From positions 1,178,001 to 1,242,000 of the forward strand of contig NZ_CP033107.1 in the NCBI RefSeq assembly GCF_003856975.1: a stretch of 64,000 nt of DNA, given 5' to 3'. Position 1 is the stretch's first letter, and each line of letters opens with the position of its first letter. The notes under the pieces are model-generated. The model was not told the DNA's origin. It was given only the letters and a program-made list of their open reading frames with translations, and ran no database searches. Source of the DNA: Plantibacter sp. PA-3-X8 (GTDB taxonomy: Bacteria; Actinomycetota; Actinomycetes; Actinomycetales; Microbacteriaceae). Position numbers and translations under genes: made by a program. Positions 50,908-57,819 of the stretch are shown here, one piece after another.

Positions 50908-52476
50908 TCAGTGCAGACCGGCGCGATGCGCGAAGTCGGCGGCTTCACGCCGGGAGTTGACCCCGAGCTTGCGGTAGAGGCTGGAGGTGACGCCTTTCAC
51001 CGTGTTGAGGCTGATGTAGAGCTCCGTCGCGATGCCCTTCAACGAGAGGCCGGAGGCGAGCAGGACGAGGACCTCGCGCTCACGACGGGTGAGCGTTGCG
51101 AGCACCACGCTGCTGCTCGACGCCGCTGTGGTGGGGTGGAGCTGAGCCGTCTCCGGGACGGCGAGCCCGGTCAGCGCCGCCAGCCCATGGAGATGCTGAG
51201 GGTCGATGACGACGTAGGCACTGAGGAACCGTTCGTCCTCGATGATCGCGTGTGCGCTCGTGAACGCATCGCTGGCGCCGTCGATGCGCCCGAGCGCGAA
51301 TCTGGCCGCGGCGACGAGCAGCAGTCCTGTGACCCTCATGCGCGGCACCGGGTCCTCGGCAGCAGGCGCCGCTTCGCGCAGCACGACGTGCATGTCACCG
51401 GCGAGGTAGCCCGTCGAAGCGACCACCATGCGATCGAGCGTCGTCGGAGGCGTCGCTGGTGATTGTGGGAGCGGCCGCCCGCGCGTCGCTGCGAGGCGCA
51501 CGCTCGCTGCCGCGAGGTAGCGCTGGAACGAGCCACCGGTCGCGAGCCGTTCCGGGTGTCTCCGCAGCATCGCGTGCACCCGCTTGTCGACGAGGGCCGC
51601 CTCCTGCGTGGTACCCGCCGCCCAGGCGCGGACCCACAGCTCGGCCGCCCAGTACTCGCCGATCGGCACCTGCTGCAGCTCGTCCAGGTGGTGACGCATC
51701 GCCGCCCGGTCGAGCCGATCGATCGCGGTGAGCGCCGCGGCGAGGTGGAGTGGGGCGTCGTAGCGCGGTACCGGGGTCGTGCTTCGTGCCCGGTCGATCC
51801 ACTGGTCGGCTTGCTGGAGTTCGCCGTGATCGGCGTGGAGCCAGGCGAGGCAGGCGGCGGCCCGACGAGCGGCCAGCGGTTGCCCGGTCAGGTTCGCGAG
51901 TTCCCATGCCTCCTCGTACTCGCGGACGCCACCGGCGTCGTTCACCTCGAACGCCCGCCCCCATTGCGTGAGCAGGTGCGGCACCGCCGTCTGCACGAGC
52001 GCGCGCTCCTGGGCGGGGAGTTCGTCGAGCGTCCGCCGACCGTCCTTCGCCTGGTGGAGCGCCTCCGCGAGCCGGCCGTTCGTTCGCAGACCGGCCGTCC
52101 GCCCGGCCGAGCCGATGAGCTGGTCCAAGGGACCACGCTCGCTGCTCGATCGTCCGGGCTCGTCGTGCGCGAAGTCGTGGAAGCGTCGGGGGTCGGTGTC
52201 GCCGATCAGGTGCTTGAGGTAGTTCGTCGCGACGAGCAGGCTCGGGATCTCGACGTACGCCTCGCCGGGGAGCGCTTTGAGTGCGGCCAGGAGCGCCTCG
52301 GGATCGGTGCCGATCAATCGGTCCCAGTGTGCTGTCTCCAGGGCGAGCGCTGCCCGCCACCCTTCAGCCTGCACCATTCGCTCCACCGCGGAGGGCAGCT
52401 CTGCCGCTGAGTACAAAGCGCCGTCGTACGGCTCGGCGAGCGAGACGGAGAGCGGCGATCCGAGAGGTCTGTTCAT
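50908..52476 (-). CDS. Large LuxR-type regulator with helical repeat region
   Basis: This 522-residue protein has only the last 70 residues in a known fold: a LuxR HTH (LATLTRREREVLVLLASG, LSLKGIATELYISLNTVKGV, SSLYRKLGVN). The remaining 450 residues are Ala/Leu/Arg-rich helices with a TPR-like rhythm (LAWLHADHGELQQADQWIDR), similar to the C-terminal part of MalT/LAL-type regulators but without the P-loop NTPase. It would bind DNA in response to a protein or small ligand through the helical array. A 23-base motif upstream is shared with the next gene, and a GTATGAG/CTCATAC inverted repeat lies close to its start. Confidence 0.82.
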   Translation of the reverse strand: MNRPLGSPLSVSLAEPYDGALYSAAELPSAVERMVQAEGWRAALALETAHWDRLIGTDPEALLAALKALPGEAYVEIPSLLVATNYLKHLIGDTDPRRFHDFAHDEPGRSSSERGPLDQLIGSAGRTAGLRTNGRLAEALHQAKDGRRTLDELPAQERALVQTAVPHLLTQWGRAFEVNDAGGVREYEEAWELANLTGQPLAARRAAACLAWLHADHGELQQADQWIDRARSTTPVPRYDAPLHLAAALTAIDRLDRAAMRHHLDELQQVPIGEYWAAELWVRAWAAGTTQEAALVDKRVHAMLRRHPERLATGGSFQRYLAAASVRLAATRGRPLPQSPATPPTTLDRMVVASTGYLAGDMHVVLREAAPAAEDPVPRMRVTGLLLVAAARFALGRIDGASDAFTSAHAIIEDERFLSAYVVIDPQHLHGLAALTGLAVPETAQLHPTTAASSSSVVLATLTRREREVLVLLASGLSLKGIATELYISLNTVKGVTSSLYRKLGVNSRREAADFAHRAGLH

Positions 52477-52506
52477 AGGGTCTTGTCAGGTGAGACGTCC
52501 AGAGCA

Positions 52507-52536
52507 GTATGAGGCTTGATCACCGAGGGCTCATAC
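52507..52536. promoter_or_regulatory. GTATGAG...CTCATAC inverted repeat before the LuxR gene
   Basis: GTATGAG (52507-52513) and CTCATAC (52530-52536) flank 16 bases, 31 bases upstream of the regulator start codon. A further palindrome, GGTTTTC/GGAAAACC, follows within ten bases. This is probably an operator region, perhaps autoregulatory. Confidence 0.4.
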
Positions 52537-52545
52537 GGTTTTCGG

Positions 52546-52568
52546 GAAAACCACCCCTGAATCGACCC
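52546..52568 (-). promoter_or_regulatory. Shared upstream motif, copy 1 (before the LuxR gene)
   Basis: A 23-base stretch with the core GAAAACCACCCC, followed by a GAA and an ACCC block, lies 70-92 bases upstream of the LuxR-type gene. A copy with a one-base gap and a few substitutions lies at 53184-53205 before the next minus-strand regulator-like gene. The shared motif suggests joint control. Confidence 0.45.
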
Positions 52569-52602
52569 GTGCGCCACAGATTGAGAAACGGACCGTCCAG
52601 CG

Positions 52603-53109
52603 TCAGCCCGCCCGCACCTGTCGGCCCCGCGAGTCGATGTCGGGCACCGTGGCGGTGGTGGCCGCTTCGCGCGAGCCGAGGGCGGTGAGTGCAAGCTCGA
52701 CCGCCTCCCGCACGCTCAAGCCGGTCGCCGTGAGGGTGTTCAGCTGCGCGAGGGCCTCGGGATCCACGATGACGACCGAGACGGGCGACTCGGGCCCCGC
52801 CTCGCCCACGGCGGACCCGGCGCGAGCCCGACGGGTGGTGAGCCCGCGAGCGATCCACGCCCGGTTCCTCTCGACATCGATCTTCAACAACCGTTTGTTG
52901 TTCCGGACCCGTTCGGCGACGAGTCTGCCCTCGTGGATGTCGGAGTACACCTGCCAGCGCGGGTAGAGGAGCCGGGTCGCGAGGTCGGTCGGTCGCAGGG
53001 GGACCGGGAGGTCGTCGATGAAGTCCTGCAGCACGGCGTCGGCGAGCGCCTCGCGGAGCGGTCGCCGCTGCAGGGTGTCGTCGGGCGAAGCTGGGAACGG
53101 CAGGGTCAT
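52603..53109 (-). CDS. Small protein with excisionase/MerR-like HTH, function unknown
   Basis: This 168-residue protein has a central segment, RPTDLATRLLYPRWQVYSDI followed by EGRLVAERVRNNKRLLKID, that looks like the winged HTH of excisionases and MerR proteins (a helix, the turn before HEGRL and a wing with the Lys/Arg pair). An acidic or Pro-rich linker then leads to a C-terminal helix ALAQLNTLTATGLSVREAVE reminiscent of a short antitoxin-like or ribbon-helix segment. No toxin gene is adjacent. It has the same upstream motif as the LuxR gene and may regulate it or the MFS operon. The call is tentative. Confidence 0.55.
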   Translation of the reverse strand: MTLPFPASPDDTLQRRPLREALADAVLQDFIDDLPVPLRPTDLATRLLYPRWQVYSDIHEGRLVAERVRNNKRLLKIDVERNRAWIARGLTTRRARAGSAVGEAGPESPVSVVIVDPEALAQLNTLTATGLSVREAVELALTALGSREAATTATVPDIDSRGRQVRAG

Positions 53110-53183
53110 GGGGATCCGGTGGTCAGAGGTCGGGTATGGTCCAGTGTCACTCCGGGTCCTGCGCCCCGGGTGGACTTCACCTG

Positions 53184-53205
53184 GAAACCACCCCGGAACC
53201 AACCC
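53184..53205 (-). promoter_or_regulatory. Shared upstream motif, copy 2 (before the small regulator)
   Basis: The 22-base stretch shares GAAA-CCACCCC, GAA and ACCC blocks with the copy at 52546-52568. It is 75-97 bases upstream of the small regulator ATG and starts 31 bases past the MFS stop. Confidence 0.45.
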
Positions 53206-53236
53206 CTGCAATCCGTTGACCGTGCAAGTGCCGGTC

Positions 53237-54568
53237 TCATCGCACGGACCTGATCGGCAGCACGGCGAGTCCGCCCAGGACGGCGAACACGATCGCCGCG
53301 ACATACAGCGCGTGATAGTTCTCCCCGCCACCGAGCGCGAGCAGGGGGACGGCGACGATCGGTACGAGCAGCTGTGGGAGCTGATAGGAGAGGGAGACGA
53401 TGCCGAGGTCCTTGCCGGCCTCGTCGAACGACGGTAACACCTCCGTCATGAGGGCGATGTCGACGGACACGTAGGCCCCCTGCGCCGCTCCGACGATGAA
53501 GATGCCGACGAGGAACACGGTGACGTCGGGGGAGATGATCGCGACCCCGAGTCCGACCGCGCTCAGGAGGCTGGAGAAGAGCACGATCGGCTTGCGTCGC
53601 CCGGTCCGGTCGGAGATCCAACCGAACAGGACCGTCATGACGATGTTCCCGACCGTGAAGATGATGAGCGCGTTCGCCTGGACACCCGACGCCTGCTCCT
53701 TCGGGATGCCCAACTGGTCGATGATGAAGAACAACAGGTAGATCGACACCGAGACGATCGACATCGTCACGAGCAGGCGGCAGGCCCACGCCCAGAAGAA
53801 GTCGCGATAGCGCACGGGGTTCAGCCAGTACGTGGACAGGATGTCGGCCACGCGCAACGGCGGAGCAGGTACCGTCCGCACGATGTCCCGGAGCCCGAAC
53901 ACGAGCGCGGTGCTCAGGACGCCGCCGATCAGGCCCGGCACGACGAACCAGGTCCACCGCGCGTCGTTGGGGAGGGCGGCGACGATCTGCGCGCCGACGA
54001 TCAGGGCGAGCCCGCCCGAGACGCTGGCTGCCGCTGCGACACGCGCCCGGATCCGCGCCGGGATCTGATCGGCGAGCAGCGCGTGCACCGCCATGTTCGT
54101 CGCACCGAAGCCGAGCTGCACGATGCTCCACCCCAGGATCGTCACCGCGAGGCTGTCACCCGTCGCCAGGATCGCGACCCCGCCGAGCGCCACGACTGCT
54201 CCGCCGAGCATCCACGGCCGCCGCATCCCGAAGCGCGAACGCGAACGGTCGGACAGCCGGCCGAACAGCGGCGTGATGATCATGATGACGACGCCGCCGA
54301 CCGCCGCGACGATCGAGAGGTTCGTCCCCTTCGTCGCGTCGTCGAGGAACGCGAGGGCCTTCGGGATCGACGCCCCGCTGATGGTGCCGAGCGCCAGCGT
54401 GACCCCGAACCAGGCCAGGACGAACAGCGGCAGGAAACCGCGCGCCTGCGGTGACCCGGGGACGGCGTCCGGATCGACCGCCGCGACGGGGACGGCGTCA
54501 CCGATGCGCGGCTCCGGCTCGGCGGGCCCCGTGGACGGACCGGTGGGTGGGGTGAGAGCTGACATCAT
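53237..54568 (-). CDS. MFS transporter (GPH/SLC45-like)
   Basis: This 443-residue protein has about 12 membrane segments in two halves with the family signature loop RLSDRSRSRFGMRRPWM after helix 2, the ISDRTGRRKP loop in the second half, and DFFWAWACRLLVTMS. It resembles sugar-type MFS carriers of the GPH/SLC45 kind. The substrate is probably a glycoside or ester taken up for the esterases encoded next to it. Two adjacent ATG codons stand at the start; the stop of the upstream hydrolase overlaps them by four bases. Confidence 0.85.
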   Translation of the reverse strand: MMSALTPPTGPSTGPAEPEPRIGDAVPVAAVDPDAVPGSPQARGFLPLFVLAWFGVTLALGTISGASIPKALAFLDDATKGTNLSIVAAVGGVVIMIITPLFGRLSDRSRSRFGMRRPWMLGGAVVALGGVAILATGDSLAVTILGWSIVQLGFGATNMAVHALLADQIPARIRARVAAAASVSGGLALIVGAQIVAALPNDARWTWFVVPGLIGGVLSTALVFGLRDIVRTVPAPPLRVADILSTYWLNPVRYRDFFWAWACRLLVTMSIVSVSIYLLFFIIDQLGIPKEQASGVQANALIIFTVGNIVMTVLFGWISDRTGRRKPIVLFSSLLSAVGLGVAIISPDVTVFLVGIFIVGAAQGAYVSVDIALMTEVLPSFDEAGKDLGIVSLSYQLPQLLVPIVAVPLLALGGGENYHALYVAAIVFAVLGGLAVLPIRSVR

Positions 54569-55581
54569 CGTCTCCTCGGCTGGATCGGTTCGGGTACGAG
54601 CGGGTTTGTCCCGTAGGCCTCACGGAGCGCAGTGGCCTGGACCGCCTGCCACTCCCTCGCGCCCGCCATGACGGCCGTGAGACCACCCGACGCATGGACG
54701 TGGCCGCGCCCGATCCACGTCACCGTCGGGACCCCCGCCTCCACGAGTCGGCGTCCGTACGCCAGACCCGCGTCGCGGAGCGGGTCGTGCTCGGCGACCT
54801 GGATCAGCGTGGGCGGCAGGTCCGAGAGGTCGTCGGCCTCGAGCGGGGAGGCATAGGCGTCCGCCGCCCGCGGACCGCCGAGGTACAGCGGCACGAGTGC
54901 CTCCGCGTCGTCCAGCCCGAACCCGCGCGCGTACCGTGTGGCGGAGTCGCCCGACGGGGTCAGCGACACCGCGGGGACCTCGAGCGCCTGATGGACGAGG
55001 GGGAGGTCACCCGAGTCACGCAGGTGGAGGACGGCGCTCGCCGCGATCCCGCCACCCGCCGAGTTGCCGGCGATGCCCAGGCGGCCTGGATCGACGTCGA
55101 AACGGCTCGGGCCTGCTTCGGAGGTCAGGACCTGCAGGGCGTGGATGGTGTCGTCGACGGCGGCCGGATAGGGGTGCTCGGGTGCGAGCCGGTATCCGAG
55201 CGCGACGACCTGGATCCCGGCGGCGAAGGCCCGGGCGGCGAGCAGTCGGTCGTTCAGGAGCTCGTGGACGGTGCCGGACGTGAAGCCGCCGCCGTGCAGC
55301 GCGAGTTGGGTCGGCGCCGGAGACGGGAGTCCTTCCGGGCGGTACCGGCGGAGCTCGAGCCGGCCGGCCCGTCCGTCGATCCAGCTCGTGGTGATCTCGA
55401 CCGACGGTGGCGCGGGTTCGGTGAACTCCTCCGCCAGGAGATCGGAGAGCCGCCGCGCCGCCTGCCGACGGAGGGCGAGGTCCGAGGAACGGAGTGCCGG
55501 CAGCTGCTCCGCGTGCTGCTCGATCCGCCCAGCCCAGGCGAGGATGCCCGGATCCAGCCGCAGCTCCTCCACGGACGTCAC
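54565..55581 (-). CDS. Alpha/beta hydrolase, HSL (hormone-sensitive lipase) family
   Basis: This 338-residue protein has the HGGGF oxyanion motif (LALHGGGFTSG), the nucleophile Ser in IAGNSAGGGIA, Asp in VAEHDPLRDAG and His in GHVHASGG. It likely hydrolyses a short-chain or aryl ester in the cytoplasm. It overlaps the second hydrolase gene by four bases and the MFS gene by four bases on the other side, forming a compact three-gene operon controlled from the divergent region at 56.6-56.7 kb. Confidence 0.9.
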   Translation of the reverse strand: MTSVEELRLDPGILAWAGRIEQHAEQLPALRSSDLALRRQAARRLSDLLAEEFTEPAPPSVEITTSWIDGRAGRLELRRYRPEGLPSPAPTQLALHGGGFTSGTVHELLNDRLLAARAFAAGIQVVALGYRLAPEHPYPAAVDDTIHALQVLTSEAGPSRFDVDPGRLGIAGNSAGGGIAASAVLHLRDSGDLPLVHQALEVPAVSLTPSGDSATRYARGFGLDDAEALVPLYLGGPRAADAYASPLEADDLSDLPPTLIQVAEHDPLRDAGLAYGRRLVEAGVPTVTWIGRGHVHASGGLTAVMAGAREWQAVQATALREAYGTNPLVPEPIQPRRR

Positions 55582-56624
55582 CGCGAGGCCTCCGCCGGCT
55601 CGCGGAGCGGCGCGCCGTAGCTCACCGGGTCCTCGTGCAGCGTCCGCAGGGTCGTGATGACGTCGCGGTGCAGGTGGTCTGCGGCCGGGACGTGACCGGT
55701 CAGCCCGCCGGAGGTGTGCGTCTGCCCGATGTACCGGACGCAGCTCACCGGCACGCCGGCCTCGCTCAGCACGCGGGCGTAGGCCTCGCCGTCTCCGCGG
55801 AGCGGGTCCATCTCCGCCGTGTAGATGACGGCCGGTGGCAGATCCCGGTGGTCGGTCGCGAGGAGTGGCGACGCGTACGGTTCGTGCTGCGTCGCCCGGT
55901 CCGGCCCCAGGTACTGGAGCACGAGCTGGCGCGCGAGGCGACGCAGGATGGCACCCGGCACCTGCGTGATCCCGCGGGCGTCGAGGTGTCCGCGCGTCAG
56001 GTCGAGCGCCGGAGCCTCGAGCAGCTGCAGCCGGATCGGCCGCTTGGTGCGGTCCCGGTTCATGAGGGTCACGGCGGCGGCGAGGTTCCCGCCCGATGAT
56101 GCACCGCCGATCGCGAGTCGGTCGGGGTCACCGCCGAGTGAACGCGCGTGCTCGGCCGCCCACTCGAACACGGACCAGCACTGCTCCGGCTGTGCGGGGT
56201 ACCGGACCTCCGGGGCCAAGGAGTACTCGCCGGCGACGATGATGACACCGGCCTCCCTGGCGCGGCGACGGAACCCGGCGTCCCAACCGATCCAGTCGAT
56301 CCCGGCGATCGTGAAGCCACCGCCGAAGAAGTACACGAGGACGGGCCGGCCACCGGACACACCGTCGGCCAGGGCGGGGAGTCGCTGCTGGTCGGGCCAA
56401 TAGACGCGGAGCCGTGCGTCCGGGTGGCCGGGCACGTGGACGGTGTGGTCCTCGGTCGCTGCCACGAGGGTCTCGGTGCCGAGCGCCTCGGAGGACACCC
56501 GGTCGAAGGCGGCCGCGTGTGCTCGCCGCCCGACGGGATCCTTCGGCTCGGGCGTCTGCAGCGCTGCCAGACGCCCGGTGATCGCCGTGACGAACGCGTC
56601 GACGGTGGGCTTGCTCCGAGCCAT
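55578..56624 (-). CDS. Alpha/beta hydrolase, HSL-like, with altered oxyanion motif
   Basis: This 348-residue protein is clearly related to the one encoded next to it, but the oxyanion motif is FGGGF (VLVYFFGGGFTIAG) in place of HGGGF. The nucleophile Ser (IGGASSGGNLA), Asp (AEMDPLRGDGE) and His (QTHTSGGLTG) are all present, so it should still be an esterase, perhaps with changed transition-state geometry. It is the first gene of the three-gene operon and diverges from the LacI gene across an operator. The substrate is unknown. Confidence 0.88.
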   Translation of the reverse strand: MARSKPTVDAFVTAITGRLAALQTPEPKDPVGRRAHAAAFDRVSSEALGTETLVAATEDHTVHVPGHPDARLRVYWPDQQRLPALADGVSGGRPVLVYFFGGGFTIAGIDWIGWDAGFRRRAREAGVIIVAGEYSLAPEVRYPAQPEQCWSVFEWAAEHARSLGGDPDRLAIGGASSGGNLAAAVTLMNRDRTKRPIRLQLLEAPALDLTRGHLDARGITQVPGAILRRLARQLVLQYLGPDRATQHEPYASPLLATDHRDLPPAVIYTAEMDPLRGDGEAYARVLSEAGVPVSCVRYIGQTHTSGGLTGHVPAADHLHRDVITTLRTLHEDPVSYGAPLREPAEASR

Positions 56625-56675
56625 GGTGTTCCTCCGATCCCGGCATCGATGCCGTGTCCGGTTCGAGTATCCGCT

Positions 56676-56701
56676 ATCGAAGAACTTCGATCAAAGAACT
56701 T
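56676..56701. promoter_or_regulatory. Operator-like site for the LacI regulator
   Basis: ATCGAAGAACTTCGAT (56676-56691) is a perfect 7-bp inverted repeat around AA. The core AAGAACTT recurs 14 bases later (56694-56701, AAAGAACTTT). Both lie between the divergent hydrolase operon (start 56624) and the LacI gene (start 56735), which is where such a regulator would bind. Confidence 0.6.
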
Positions 56702-56734
56702 TTTACGAGCTAGGATCGTCGGAGGAGGTGCGCC

Positions 56735-57742
56735 ATGTACGAGCGACCGCAGAAGGCGACGATCTACGCGGTGGCCAAGCGTGCCGGCGTGAGCATCTCG
56801 ACCGTCTCCCTGGCCATCAACCACCCGCAGCGCGTGAACGAGGCGACGCGACGATCGGTCATCGCCGCAGCGACGGAGCTCGGTTACCGCGGTGGTGCCG
56901 CCGCGAGCGGTGCTCAGCGGATCGCCGTCGCTGCGCCGTTCTCGAGTTACGCCTCCTACTACCGGCGACTCTCGGGGATCATGGAGCGCGCCGCGATGGA
57001 CTCGGTCGAGATCGTCGTGCACGACCTCCCCTCGGCGGCGGGGAGCGACAATCCCGTCCTCGACGCGCTGCCCATGCGAGCGGGGATCGACGGCATCGTG
57101 GTGATGGGCGTGCCGCTGTCACCGGCCGCGTTGGAGTCGAAGGCGCTCCCCGGCCCGCCCGTCGTCCTCGTCGACGTCCCGGACGGCGCGCAGCGGCGGC
57201 TCGGGCTGCCCTCCGTCCTCATCGACGACGAACGGGGTGGTGAACTCATCGCGCGACATCTCGCGGAGCTCGGTCACGAACGCGTGGTGTTCCTCCACGA
57301 GCCGCAACGCTCCGAGGAGTACGTGTCGGCCGGCATGCTGCGGGCGCGCGGCCTCGGTCACCTGCTCTCCGTCTCCGAGGCCGTGGCCGACGTCGCCTCG
57401 ACAGACCTCGTCGAAGCCGTCGGTGCCGCGCTCGAGCGGGCGTTCCAGGTCGACCCGGAAACGACCGCCGTCGTCGCCAACCACGACGAGCTGGCCGCCG
57501 CCGCGCACCGGGCGTTCCGCGTCACCGGCGCGCACCTGCCCGTGGGACGCTCGCTCGTCGGCTACGACGACGGACCGCTGGCTTCCGCGCTCGACCTCAC
57601 GACGGTCCGCCAGCCGTTCGAGGAGTCCGGGTACGCCGCGCTCGATCTCCTGCTCGGTCGCCTCTCGGGTGAGCACGCCCGCGTCTCATCGGTCCAGCTC
57701 GCACCCGACCTGGTCGTCCGAGGCACCACCTTCCGCGTCTGA
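56735..57742 (+). CDS. LacI-family transcriptional regulator
   Basis: This 335-residue protein has a classic N-terminal LacI HTH (TIYAVAKRAGVSISTVSLAIN, with NHPQRVNEATR after it) and a periplasmic-binding-like ligand domain ending with a FEESGYAALDLLLG helix and a Cys-less tail. It likely represses the divergent MFS-esterase operon and itself until a sugar or ester ligand binds. GGAGG precedes the ATG. The CstA-type gene follows after 77 bases in the same direction but probably has its own promoter. Confidence 0.92.
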   Translation: MYERPQKATIYAVAKRAGVSISTVSLAINHPQRVNEATRRSVIAAATELGYRGGAAASGAQRIAVAAPFSSYASYYRRLSGIMERAAMDSVEIVVHDLPSAAGSDNPVLDALPMRAGIDGIVVMGVPLSPAALESKALPGPPVVLVDVPDGAQRRLGLPSVLIDDERGGELIARHLAELGHERVVFLHEPQRSEEYVSAGMLRARGLGHLLSVSEAVADVASTDLVEAVGAALERAFQVDPETTAVVANHDELAAAAHRAFRVTGAHLPVGRSLVGYDDGPLASALDLTTVRQPFEESGYAALDLLLGRLSGEHARVSSVQLAPDLVVRGTTFRV

Positions 57743-57819
57743 CCCGACCTCGCGAGCGCCCGCCGCCGCGACGCTGTTAGCCTCGACGCACGAACACCAC
57801 CGTTGAGGGAGGAATCGTC

